Of a stretch of DNA of 64,000 bases, positions 47,901-57,200 are shown piece by piece. The position numbers were made by a program, and so were the translations under genes. The DNA is from Dastarcus helophoroides. Taxonomy: Eukaryota > Arthropoda > Insecta > Coleoptera > Bothrideridae. The notes under the pieces are model-generated. The model saw only the letters and a list, made by a program, of their open reading frames with translations, was not told the DNA's origin and did no database searches. The stretch covers positions 32,482,126 through 32,546,125 of the forward strand of contig CM053327.1 of NCBI GenBank assembly GCA_028583605.1, in the 5' to 3' direction. Each line of letters starts with the position of its first letter. Positions within the stretch are counted from its first letter, which is position 1.

Positions 47901-48978
47901 AGGGTAAAGTAAAAACTATTTTAAGAACATATCAATTCAACGAACCGAAATAAACCGTTATTTTTTCCGGTGTTGTTCCGGTTTTCGTTCCGACAAAAAT
48001 AACGGTTTTTTTCGGTTTCCGGTTTTCGGTTCAGTTTCGGTTCGAAGCCCTGTTTAAATCTATCTTTGTAATGAATTCATTAAACAAGATGCTTATACTA
48101 CCGAATAAAACATTTTTATTGACAACCACTGTTCGGTAACGATCATATTGGGATGAGAAAGGTCGAAATTTTGAAATTAAAATCGAAGTTCTGTGGTAAA
48201 ATTCTTTCAAAACCAAAACCAAACAACACACAACAAAGTATCTTACCAAAGTTGACATTTAAACTTGGCATATCTAAGATGTGAATAGGTGATGTTATAA
48301 GTGGTTTATTCCTAGTTTTTGTGGGCCACATTTTCACCCTGTCGAACCTTTTTTGACCAGTTTGGTATTTTTTGTGGAAATTACGGATTCTTTGGTGGGT
48401 CTCCATATTTAGGGCTTGTCTTAACCTGTGGTAAAGATGTGTAAACATTTTTTTATGTTAATTTTGTAGGCGATAATGTAAGCATGAAAACTTCAGAATC
48501 TTTGTTGAATATAGTTGGGGTACAACTCCGAGAAAAACAAAGAACAAATACTTAATGCACTTTAATTCAATATAAACCATATTAGGTCGCTATTAAGATT
48601 TCAATTTTTATGTTGCAAAAGATGATGGCATTTTCTTAACCTAGTGACATATCGATTGTAAAATTCGACTTATTCATAAAACGATACGCACTGAAAATAT
48701 TCATATCGATGATTAAATTAGGAACAGTAGATTTACTTACTCTTGCTCGTATTTGCCCTTTATGTGCTTGTAATGAATTAAACTAAAAATTTCTCTGTTT
48801 GTAGATTTAGCGAAGCACGATGCTAACAATTCTTCTTCTGTGGGGGTCGCATTTTTCTTTATTTCGATACTTTCCTCGTGTAAAAGAAATCCATCGTTCC
48901 ACGATATGTTTATGTTCTAAATGGAAATAATATCAAAATACGTTTTTACGTTTTGGTTTAATGAGATACCTCAAACAT
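29902..48978 (-). CDS. Cdc20/Fizzy-family WD40 APC/C co-activator, Cortex-like (8 coding exons)
   Basis: Exons are 48978-48970 (only Met-Phe-Glu), 48916-48741, 48425-48247, 40812-40601, 40553-40260, 37603-37445, 35752-35605 and 30056-29902. Every phase matches and the product is 443 residues. PLITSPIHILDMPSLNVNF matches the Cdc20 (K)TPFKVLDAPxL stretch before the propeller. WD40 blades follow (VVTGCASGTLSLW, FIATSDLNSIIRVW, ALTWHPMKQGLLVVGG, IMWNSDGTKM, TASTDENLCVWDFFG). The chain ends Thr-Ile-Arg, the IR tail by which co-activators dock on the APC/C. I see no DR(F/Y)IPxR C-box and no KEN motif in the N-terminal part. This strong divergence fits insect Cortex better than Fizzy or Fizzy-related. 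The role would be a cell-cycle/meiotic ubiquitin-ligase activator. Introns range from 47 nt to 7.4 kb. Confidence 0.8.
30130..30225. repeat. Minisatellite, about 20-bp unit
   Basis: Five imperfect copies of GGCATTTAAGAGAGAAAAA in tandem, inside the last intron of the Cortex-like gene. Confidence 0.85.
30740..31850 (-). pseudogene. RNase H-bearing LINE (I/LOA-like) 3' portion
   Basis: On the minus strand: ASVWYKYGSKQTKG (usually ..YTDGSK), TPTIFQAELLAITLSAKEC, QVYIVSDTQAALTILKSF, VVLIWFPGH.GIERNKEADRL, then WRFCNAATETTEHLLCE. This is a type I RNase H fold with the DGSK, QAE, SD and GIxGNexAD boxes, followed by the CCHC-like ETxEHLLC end found after RNase H in I-superfamily LINEs. Stops and frameshifts make it inactive. 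The upstream segment of the same element appears at 32783-33135. Confidence 0.7.
32280..32690. repeat. Degenerate minisatellite, unit about 52-56 bp
   Basis: Units built from CTTTAGAGGGTGTTAACCCT-ATAA and AGTATCAGAGGATACT repeat about seven times with irregular spacing. The core GGGTGTTAACCC is near-palindromic. It lies between the two parts of the RNase H LINE. Confidence 0.75.
32783..33135 (-). pseudogene. RNase H LINE, segment upstream of RNase H
   Basis: On the minus strand, AIEAMIGLIPLHICMKKEAA, then SNKLKPGDLVGHV, and further on KPTDQMPTKLDFVVPYEVVI. This matches the region between the RT and RNase H of I-type LINEs (A....GL.PL.L.+..E, then HMPxKFxFDKxFxVVIP). It is probably the same insertion as 30740-31850, split by about 0.9 kb that holds the minisatellite. 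Confidence 0.6.
33140..34160 (+). pseudogene. LINE copy C (family of copy A), 5'-truncated
   Basis: Begins within the RT at VPQGSV.FPTLFL and continues SYADGSNLVSSFF (YADG for YADD), the AAVFSKKTSRDNATNILMDG segment and LGFLFRAKKYFTSHQLLTLY. It ends at the KAVHRHLSLF tail and TTAAACTT(A)n. It abuts the oppositely oriented RNase H LINE at about 33135. Typical 5' truncation, plus a frameshift near 33700. Confidence 0.85.
34161..35307. other. AT-rich intronic filler
   Basis: Low-complexity A/T sequence with repeated AAATTTCGA and CAAAATTT strings, within the last intron of the Cortex-like gene. No gene or clear element end is visible. Confidence 0.5.
35308..35586. repeat. Foldback MITE, copy 5
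   Basis: Composite copy with pieces of both arms. The centre reads, on the minus strand, CTGAAGATGACAGC-TTG-GCTGTCGAAACG, a compensated variant of the stem in other copies. Confidence 0.8.
35418..36542. repeat. MITE-bounded tandem duplication containing a Cortex-like exon
   Basis: Unit 1 (35418-36058, 641 bp) and unit 2 (36059-36542) each begin in a MITE arm and end at the next MITE. Unit 2 lacks about 155 bp corresponding to 35683-35838. Unit 1 holds the intact exon 35752-35605. Unit 2 holds only its 3' two-thirds (36327-36246) with the splice donor but no acceptor, so it should be skipped. Confidence 0.8.
36055..36227. repeat. Foldback MITE, copy 6
   Basis: Same arrangement and the same GACAGC/GCTGTC stem variant as copy 5, from which it was duplicated; followed by AAAGTAGTATAATCAATAAT as in copy 5. 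Confidence 0.8.
36541..36776. repeat. Foldback MITE, copy 7
   Basis: Both arms are present around a shortened centre (GAGATACTGAAGCTTGGCTA), ending TCCGTTCCACCAAAA. Confidence 0.8.
38521..38800. repeat. Foldback MITE, copy 8
   Basis: A full left arm from TTTTTTGGTGAAACGGAC, a rearranged centre with duplicated TTAGAGCAACCTT pieces, and a right arm that stops before the terminal GGTGGAAC complement. Confidence 0.75.
38823..38875 (+). other. tRNA-like (SINE head?) remnant
   Basis: TGGCTCAGTTGCAGGCACTG resembles an A box and AGTTCAATTCC a B box, but they are too close for a functional tRNA and no cloverleaf forms. Possibly a decayed tRNA-derived SINE. Confidence 0.25.
38876..39935. other. AT-rich intronic filler
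   Basis: Low-complexity sequence within the 37604-40259 intron of the Cortex-like gene; no element ends or exons recognised. Confidence 0.5.
39936..40190. repeat. Foldback MITE, copy 9
   Basis: Both arms are present. The centre reads CTGAAAATGCTAGCTTGGCT then ATCGAAACGTG. It ends about 70 bases before a Cortex-like exon. Confidence 0.8.
40554..40600 (-). other. 47-nt intron of the Cortex-like gene
   Basis: The donor AAG|gttttt and acceptor tttgtag|ACT join two in-phase halves (..DVEHLK / TIAKNTCFCC..) that otherwise lie in different frames separated by stops. It is near the lower size limit for insect introns; the alternative is a frameshift. Confidence 0.6.
40861..43306. mobile_element. 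Non-autonomous hAT element hAT-3
   Basis: Ends CAGGGATTAGCAACGGGCC and, inverted, CAGGGATGAGCAAGACGTGG with GGCCCGCGGGCC inside, the widespread hAT terminal type. Flanks TTGTAAAC (40853-40860) and GCGTAAAC (43307-43314) agree in 6 of 8 bases. The 2.4-kb body is T-rich low-complexity sequence with no transposase. It lies in the largest intron of the Cortex-like gene. Confidence 0.75.
46321..46550. repeat. Palindromic repeat with about 90-bp arms
   Basis: AACATTTCTTCGGCCCAGTT..GGAAATATTTAAAT on the left returns inverted on the right (AAATATTTCCAAATTGGGCC...GAAGAAATGTTAAAT), as do GTTGACAATTTTCTAAAC and its complement. It probably forms a hairpin and is a different family from the foldback MITE. 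Confidence 0.8.
47148..47754. mobile_element. PIF/Harbinger-type MITE, 607 bp, TTA target duplication
   Basis: Inverted ends GGCCGTTTTTAGAGCCACGC and GGCCGTTTTTAGAGTCACGC, flanked by TTA at 47145-47147 and 47755-47757. The 3-bp TTA duplication and GG start fit PIF/Harbinger. A 108-codon frame inside (47210-47536, +) has no recognisable domain and is not called a gene. GC-richer termini stand out from the AT-rich hAT-2 that hosts it. Confidence 0.8.
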
Positions 48979-49130
48979 TTTATAATTTGCAGATACAGTA
49001 GTATTCTCTTACTTTCACTGTGACATGCATTATAATGATAACAGTTGCAAGTCGACAGAAAAAAATCCCATCTGGGCAAGGCGTTTTAATACTGGATTCT
49101 TTCTTATTTGAATTTTATTCAATAATCACT

Positions 49131-49350
49131 AAAAAATTGAAATACAAATCTTGTCCCCTGAAACCAAGAAAGAATAAAAAACACAACAGAGGTTGCTCTA
49201 ACGCGTTTCGATAGCAGAGCTATCATCTTCAAAGTGATACTAGTATCTCTCTAAAGGTGAAACACGTTAGAGCAACCTTTGTTGTGTTTTTTAATCTTTC
49301 TTGGTTTCAGAAGACACAGATCAGTCCGTTCCACCAAAAAAAAATCACTA
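49131..49350. repeat. Foldback MITE, copy 10
   Basis: A left arm from TTGAAATACAAATCTTGTCC, a shortened centre, then a right arm ending CAGTCCGTTCCACCAAAAA. It lies just upstream of the 5' end of the Cortex-like gene. Confidence 0.8.
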
Positions 49351-49377
49351 GTTAAACACTCACCCACGCAGGCCCAG

Positions 49378-49946
49378 ATTAATGCCAGGGCGATCGGGCA
49401 AATACCCCACTGACCGATATCGACAGAACAAAATTGCTTCTTTTAGTTTTTCTTTAAAATTTTAAAGTTTTCCTGGTTTGGAAATTAAACCCCAAATTTC
49501 GTCTCTTTTCTCGAAAGTAATAAAACTTGATTGTTTTGCAAAGCAGATTTTCTCAATTTCTTTCTTAAACTTCACATTTGCAATTAAAACTTTTTATTTC
49601 GAATTTATTTTCAAAATTTCGACAATTAACAAACTGAATTTTTCTAGAACTGTTGAGTTTCATTTTTTTCGAGTTAACTGCTTTAGATGCGTTGAGGGAC
49701 TTTTGATAGGGGGTAAATTAATGGTTTAACGTACCAGCGCGCTAATTTACGTTACCAACATGCCCAATGTTGACACTACATATACGGGGTGACAATTTGA
49801 AAAGGCGCAATTACTATCAAAGAGATCTAAAATACATATCGAGGGATTGGAGGGGGAACCAGAATAAAGTACTTTCTGACTCACCTTGCTTCACGCCTTA
49901 GCGGTAGCAACGCCAACTTATTTATTTTTAATACAAATCTACCTTA
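49378..49946. other. Unresolved interval with a hAT-like left end
   Basis: CAGGCCCAGATTAATGCCAG then GGGCGATCGGGC at 49378 looks like a hAT terminus, but no matching right end was found. The remainder is AT-rich. A GT donor-like AAG|gtgagt on the minus strand near 49883 could mark an upstream untranslated exon of the Cortex-like gene, but this is not supported further. Confidence 0.3.
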
Positions 49947-50386
49947 TTTGGCACATCGTTGGATAGCTCGTTGCTTTACAGTCTTATAGCAAAATTTTAA
50001 ATTGTACGATTAGTTTTTAATGTCGCCTTTTTCTTAAAATTTCGATTTTTTCCAAAATTCGTCTTTTCTCATAAACGCCTATTTTCAAAACTTGACTATT
50101 TTCTTAAAATTTAAATTTCTGTAAAAAAAATTCTTTTTTAATTTCGACTTTATTCGCAAAATTATCTGGAAAATGTATGCAGTCTTTCTCGAGGTTTCGC
50201 TTCTTTTCCGGATTCAGTTCTTTTACTTAACATCGGGCTTCTAAAAATTTCAGCCTTCTAGAATCGGAATCCAGAAATGGATTGACTTTTTCTCGTAATT
50301 ATGATTTTTATCTAAAATTTTAGTATCAGACGCTTTTGGAAATTTTGACATTTTTCTCGTAATGTTGACCTTTTTCCTCAATATTT
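49947..50386. repeat. 440-bp direct repeat, left copy, flanking LINE copy D
   Basis: Begins TTTGGCACATCGTTGGATAG and matches 51824-52270 through GCTTTACAGTCTTATAGCAA, CTCATAAACGCCTATT and ATTCGCAAAATTATCTGG. It is far longer than any LINE target-site duplication. Confidence 0.85.
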
Positions 50387-50394
50387 TTTTTAAA

Positions 50395-51822
50395 TTTAAT
50401 CCACTCGCAAAGGGTAACCCCATTATGCTTTCAAAGCACTGCGAGTAGGATGCGGAAACAAGGATAGATGGCGATGAACCGCCTTCTTAAACAAGGATAG
50501 GTTGTAATTTTTGGGTAAAATTCGTTTCAGTAACTAGTTTTATAACTTGGAAGTTCTATAGAAAAAAAGAGTCTCCGTAGACAGAAGTCCTCACTGTGTC
50601 AAGCTGGACCGCAAAGGAATTTGCTGTCTCCGACTGTCTAGTACACCTCAAGGATCTTCCCTAGGGGGGAACAATCCTATTAGTTAATGCGAGCATCTTC
50701 CATGACAGTACTTGTAGAAAAGGGACAAGTCACCAACCATACGCCTGTGCTCTAGTGTTTTGAGAGAATAGGTCAGACTCTCACCATCAATTAGGTGAAT
50801 CGCTCTTCTTTGAATTGAATCCAAGAGAGCTAAAGTGTGTTTTGGGGCTGAACTCCAAACATGAGAGCAGTATTCTAGTGTTGGCCTAACTTGAGCTTTG
50901 TAAAATGTTAATAGCTGATGAGATGTGAAGTACTTTTTAGCTCTAAAAAGAAAGCCTAGCTTCTGAGAGGCGTATTTGGCAATGGCGCGCACATCCCAAG
51001 AGAAGTTAGTGTTCGCATTCACTCCTAGGATAGATAGATTACATCCCATTGGAAGAATTTTACCGTCCATTAATATGTTTGTTGCAATGTCTCGGATGAG
51101 ATGCCATCGGCGACAACCTGAAGAGATCTGTCAGAGAGAAAATTGGATATCAAATGACAGAGTCCAGGAGGAAGGCCACAAGATGTTAATTTGGCGAGAA
51201 GAAATCGGTGCAAGACTCTGTCAAAAACCTTTGAGATATCCAATGCCACAATCCTAGCCTCACCATGTTTTTCCATAGCTGAGTTACAGATATGAGTAAC
51301 ATATGCCAGTAGATCGCCAGTGGAACGTTGTTGTTTAAAACCGTATTGCCTGTGGGGGATGATTCTATTTTGCTCCAGATATTTAAGAATCTCGATGTTG
51401 ATAACCTTTTCCATCACTTTAGATATAACGGGTAACAAAGATATAGGGCGATAGTTGTTAGCCAGATTCCTTTTTCCCTTTTTAGGAACAGGCTGCACTC
51501 TAGCAGATTTCCAGATGTTAGGGAATACACCTTTGTTGTAAGAGAGTGCGAACAATTTGCTTAGGACAGGAGTCAACTCTGGGGCGCACTTCTTAAGAAC
51601 AATAGCGGGAATACCATCAAGACCAGAAGCTTTCGAGGTGTCGAGCTCAAGGAGAATCTTCCTGATTGTGCGTTGTCTGAAAACAACTTCAGGCATCGAA
51701 GTGCCAACCTTAAGGAGAATAGGAGGTTATGCGTTTCGAGAATCAAGATTGGAATTTTCAGCAAATATTAAGGCTAACATGTCAGCCTTTTCCTTGGAGG
51801 TAGTAGCAATATTGCTATTATT
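50395..51822 (-). pseudogene. LINE copy D (family of copy A), 5'-truncated with internal deletion
   Basis: RT from MPEVVFRQRTIRKILLELD (51696) through KKGKRNLANNYRPISLLPVI and SLQVVADGISSETL. An internal deletion of roughly 350 bp removes the PQGSVLS and YADD boxes, and the frame resumes at MDGKILPMGCNLSILG (51070). The 3' end runs to TTAAATTT at about 50395. It is the most clearly dead copy, and lies between two 440-bp direct repeats. Confidence 0.85.
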
Positions 51823-51823
51823 G

Positions 51824-52270
51824 TTTGGCACATCGTTGGATAGCTTGTTGCTTTACAGTCTTATAGCAAAATTTTAAATCGTACGAATAGTTTTTAATGT
51901 CACCTTTTTCTCAAAATTTCGATTTTTTTCAAAATTCGTCTTTTCTCATAAACGCCTATTCTCAAAACTTGACTATTTTCTTAAAATTCGAATTTCGGTA
52001 AAAAAATTCCTTTTTAATTTCGAGTTTATTCGCAAAATTATCTGGGAAATTTATACAGTCTTTTTCGAAGTTTCGCTTCTTTTTCGGAATTACGTTATTT
52101 TTCTTAACATTGGACTTCTGAAAATTTTGGGCTTTTAGAATCTGAATGCGGAATAGGAATTACTTTTTCTCGAAATTTTGCTTTTTTGTGAAATTTTAAT
52201 ATCCGATATTTTTCGAAACTTCGACTTATTTCTCGAAATTTTGACCTTTTTCCTTAAAACTAATATTTTT
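51824..52270. repeat. 440-bp direct repeat, right copy
   Basis: Colinear with 49947-50386, with many scattered substitutions, so the duplication is not recent. It directly abuts the truncated 5' end of LINE copy D. Confidence 0.85.
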
Positions 52271-52460
52271 CCCAAAAATTCATCTTTTCCACAAAATTCG
52301 AAATTTTTCAAAATTTCAGCGAAAGTGGCCTAAAATTTTATGAACTTGAAGCAGAGCAAAAATTATTGATCGAATGTGAAAATGTCAGATAAAATATTGA
52401 AGAAAAATTGTATAATAAAAAAAACATCATCGAAATTTAAAGTTTAAATTTCACATCAAA

Positions 52461-52624
52461 AGGTGGCCACATCCAATACTTAAATGGAAACGTACAGGAA
52501 AAAGGAGAAGGGGATGTCCGAAAGATCATGGAATGAAGAAAGCCATGGAAAGCGGACAGTTAGAAGCTCAGGATGCACAAGATAGAAGTAGATGGCGCTT
52601 AGGTATAATTGGAATGCAAATTTA
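52461..52624 (+). pseudogene. RTE-like LINE ORF2 C-terminal tail
   Basis: The frame RWPHPILKWKRTGKRRRGCP is followed by an M..A......A.DRSRWR segment, matching the P...W.P.GKRxRGRPxxxW...M....AQDRxxWR end of RTE-like ORF2 proteins. About 50 residues, ending in a stop before an A-rich stretch. The rest of the element is missing. Confidence 0.6.
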
Positions 52625-54223
52625 ATTTATTTTCAAACGAAAAAAAAAAGAATTCATATCTAAAGTTAAGACTGCACTAAATTTGAAATGCACGGATTAA
52701 GGTCAAAATAGTTTTTGAATTTCGACAAAAGTATTTCTTAAAATTTGACCAAGAAACTTCAAAACATTTTTTTTAAATGTTTTTCACATTTAAACTTAAA
52801 CATCGTAATGTCTAAATTATATCTTACCTTTTGCTCTTTTTTCAAAATTTCTATTTAGATTTTAAAGTCGACAATTCTTCTAAATTTCGGCTTTTTTTAA
52901 ACTTTTCAGTTTAAACTTAAAAATACTTCTTTTTAAAATGTTAACTTTAAAAACACAAACTTTAAAAATAGGTTAAACCTCGAATTCGTTTTATACAACA
53001 AAATTCGCAATTTAGAAAGCTAAATTCTTTAAAAAAATGTAAATTTTTCAAAACAGGAGACTTTTTCAAAAAGTTCAGATTACAAAAATTCTAAGTTTCG
53101 AGAAAAATGTCAACATTTTTAAAAGAATTTAAAAAAAGTCAAAATTTTCACAAAAAGTCGAAATTTTGAAAAAGATGGAAATTTTGAAAAAAAATAATTA
53201 CAATTTTCAAAAAATTATAACTTGCAGAATACATAAAAATTTTGAGAAAATCCAAGAAAGTCTAAATTTCCAAAAAAGGTCAAGACTTCGAGAAATTGTT
53301 AAAAGATTGAACAAAGGTGGAAATTTTTTAAAAAGTCGAATGTAACCAGATTTTTAAAAAAAATTAAAATTTTTAAGAAAGTCACAATTTTGAGAAAAGG
53401 TCACAGTTTCATGTCAAAATTTTCAAAAAATTAGAAAATAAATCAAAACCTTAAAGAAAGGCAAAATTGTCAAAATGTCTAAATAAAAAAAATAAAGTTA
53501 GCATTTGAAAAATGAACATTTAAAATTCGAAATTTTCAAAATATAATGTTAAAAAGACTTGAATTGTTAAAGAAAGCCAAGATTTTCAATGAATATCAAA
53601 GTCATCAAATAGTGCAAATTTTTAAAAAAGTCGAATTTGAAAAAATTAAACACTTTAACAGAGTCAATGTTTTTAAAAGTCGAAACTTTAAAAAAAAATC
53701 AAATTTTCAAAAATAATTGAAATGGTTTGAAAAAGCGAATTTAAGAACAGTCGGATTTCCAAACCAAGTTAAAATGTCAAGGAAAAATATCAAAAAAGGT
53801 CAAAATTTTCGAAAACAAAGTCAAACGTTTTAAAAAATTCAAAATTTTCCAGAAAATTCGCCCCAAGTCGGCTAGTAATGGATAAGTAGACGTGAATACT
53901 ATCGAACATTGCTCACCTCTGGTTCCCTCTGGTGCAGATTTTTTATACTTTTAATCATTTTTGAAAACATAAATATGTAACGTTTATGTGATACATCTTA
54001 ACAAATGTCGTAATTATTTTATTTAATAATCATCCAACATCATAGTTTGATATTTAGGAGGTCATACCAAAGTACATCAATTTAAATCGAACTCTAGCTT
54101 TAATACAAGACTATTTTTGCGACAACAAAAAATGTGTCTAATTTTGTGACTATTTTCTAATCTTACAGCTCATTACAATAGAGCTGTATCTGAGTATTAA
54201 ACATTATTTCTAACATGCAATAT
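52625..54223. other. A-rich low-complexity filler
   Basis: The plus strand is dominated by AAAATTTTCAAAAAAGTCGA-type strings, the reverse orientation of the T-rich block at 41.0-42.7 kb. No gene is visible. 53870-53950 is a less biased patch of unknown origin. Confidence 0.5.
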
Positions 54224-57200
54224 TAGGGAATTCGATCCCGATCCTTATTTCTAATCCCGGGATTTCGAGATTATATTTAGCCAATCCCGGGATTCCGGGA
54301 TTATTTCGGTATTGAAGGTTACAAATAATAAATAATCAGCTTTTCAATCAACGAATCAAAACAGTCAACGTAATCAAAATTTAGGCAGAAACAACGTATT
54401 TTACGGTAAAAACGCAAAGACAATTAATCAGACTTAAGAAGTAGACTAACCAGGCTTAAAATCACTGAATCGTTATGTTGAAGTTATTCTTTTTCAAGAA
54501 TCAATAAAAGCTCTTTAAACTTAGGGGCCATCCTTTCATTCATGATTTTTTGAGGCCCACCTCGTCCATGCAGCAGGTGGTCAAATTTGTATGACCCTCT
54601 TCACTCCGACGTCACATATTTTGCAATTAATTTTCTAATTTAGAAATTATCTCATCTGCGTGAGTTTGGTTTTCGTATATTATATATTTAAATTTGCTTT
54701 TTTATCTTATTTGTTTAATATTTCACCAACCTTAACTTGACGAAAACTTTTATCTTAATAAATTCAGGGTTTTCATTTCCTTCTCGAAATTTTGATTATA
54801 AAATCCAAATTTAATAAAAATACTTTCCAAATTTTAACTCAAAATTTTAACTTGCGGATTTCACCTCAAAATATTTTGAATTTGTTTCTTGAACTTTTGA
54901 CTTTTCTCTGAACATTTCGATTTAATCCTCGATATTTCGCTTTAAAGTCGAAATTTCAGAAAAATTCCTCTTTTAGGTTTGCATCAAAATAGAAGATTAA
55001 AATCGGTGTAAAAAACCTGAAATTTGTTGAAAAGTTGTTAAATATTTTTGAAATTTATCCATTTTCTTCTCAGATTTTCGGCTTCAATCCCTAAAATTAA
55101 AACCCAAAAATTTCGACATTTCCAGATTTTGAATAAAATACAAATTTGTAAAATAGTGCAAGAATCAGACTCGGAATTGTTTATAGAAATATCGAAAGTA
55201 TTTTCCAATTTTCAGCTTTGAAAGGAAATCTGAATAAAAAAAAAATGTAAACTTGGAATTTCCAAATTTTCAAAAAAGTAGAATTTTTGAAAGACTAAAT
55301 ATTTAAGAAAAACCAAAATTATAAGAAAATTTGAAAGCTTCTAAAAATGTTCAAAATTTTGAAAAGTTAAAATTTTGGACAAAGTAAAATATTCGAAAAA
55401 AAAAACCAAATTTGGTAAATGCGAAATTTAAAAATCAAAATTATCAGAAAAAAAACAAGCACAATGTGAAACGGAGTCGGAATTTTCGAAAAACCAGGAT
55501 TTACGAAAATATATCAAAAAATCAAAGATAAGGAGTCAGCATTTTAAAAAAAGTCTAAATTTTCTTAGAAAGTTTAAATTTCCAGAAAAAAACTGAGGTT
55601 TTAAAAAACATGGGTATTTTGAAAGGAAAATTCAAACATTGACGAAATCGACAATTTTAAAAATTCTAAAATTGAAAAAAGTGGCGAAATTTTCGAAAAA
55701 ATTGGTAATTTTAGAAAAAGTTAAAATTTTGAATTTAAACTTTCAGTTTTCATATTACCATTGACTTAAAAAAAAATAATAAAACTTTTAAACTTGAACT
55801 GGAAAGTTTCAAAAGAAGAAATTTATTTAAAAAATTCTGGAATTTTGTGGTTTAAAAAATTTTATTTAAAAAATAGAGTTTTTTAAAAATAAATGTTCAC
55901 GAAAATAAAAAAATTATTAGGATGATTCAAGTTTTAAAATAACACTTCCAAAAAGTGGTCTAACCTTCGAATTTCATCTCGATACGAAAAATATTGTGAT
56001 TTTGGAAAAAACAAAATTTTTGAAAATGTCTAAATTTTAAAAAATAAGACGAAATTTTCAAAAAAAGTTAAAATTTAAAAAAGACAAAAGGTCAAATCTA
56101 AATTTTCAAATAAAAGGTTAAAATTTTGAAAATAATGAGAATTTTCAAAAAAAAGTTAAAATTTTCAAAAATATCGTAATTTTCAATAATGTAAAAATTT
56201 TCATGGAAAATTAAAATTCATAACACTTTTAAAAGGTAACCGAAATTCTAAACAAAATTAGTACACTTTGAAGAAATTAACATTTTAAAAATTTTAAACA
56301 TTTGAAATTTTTTTTTAAATTTGTAATTTTTAAAAACCTTGGAAATTAGTAGAATAAAATTTCAAAAATGATCAAGCTTTTGAAAAACAAATTCGAGATT
56401 TTAAAAAATTTAAAAATGTTTGGTCAAATTTTCAAATTAAAACGAATTTTTTTACGCCTTGATATTGAAGAAAATTACTAGAAAAGTTCAAAAAATGGTT
56501 CGCATTTTAAAGTTAAAATTTTCGAAAAAATCAAAATTTTGGAAAGCTGAAATTTTGAAAAAATAGAACATTTTTTAGAAAATCGAAGATTTATTTGGAA
56601 AGTTAAAAAAAATGAAAAGTTTGAAACAGTTTTGAAATTTCCAAATGAAGTCAACTACTTCAGATAAAGTTGTCGACATTTTCAAAAATTTTCTAAAATG
56701 AAATTTAAGAAAAAATTCAAATAGTCGAAAATTTCAAAAAATTCGATATTAAAAAAATTTTCCGATTCAAAAAAAACAATTGAAACTCTCCAAAAAAATG
56801 GAATTTTGAAGAAACTCCAAATTTTCAAGAAAGTGTAAAGTAAAAAAACTCAAAATTTAGAAAACTAATAGCTGAAAAGTAACAAAATCAACAGTTTTAA
56901 GAATAACCAAAATTTTTTATAATTTTAAAAAAATATAGAAATTTTCAAAATATTTTAAATTGTGAAGTGAAATTTTGCAAAAGTTTAAAAACTTCAAAGA
57001 GTACAAATGTTGGAAAAAGTCTAGCTTACAGAAAACTTAACATTTTCGAATAAAATGATAATTTTCAAACCTCAAAAATTTTGAAAATACAAAAAAATCT
57101 TTAAAAATTTTAAAAAATGCCTAAATTTTCGAAAGAATCAATACTTGAAAAAATCAAAACTTTCAAAAAAAGTAAAATCTTGAAGATACTTATTCGAAAA

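Larger units (their letters stand above)
43932..48052. mobile_element. Non-autonomous hAT element hAT-2 with nested elements
   Basis: Ends CAGGGCATCGAACCATT and, inverted, CAGGGCTTCGAACCGAA, the same family as hAT-1. Target duplication TTTAAATA / TTTAAATC (7 of 8) at 43924-43931 and 48053-48060. Subterminal GTTCCGG repeats occur on both sides. The 4.1-kb body carries a palindromic repeat (46321-46550) and a Harbinger MITE (47148-47754), the rest being AT-rich low complexity. No transposase. Confidence 0.8.

Noticed and set aside
49446..49729. Open frames in AT-rich filler around 49.5 kb and similar ones in every AT-rich block
   Set aside because: Phe/Lys/Asn/Ile-rich translations of low-complexity DNA with no domain, splice context or coding bias.
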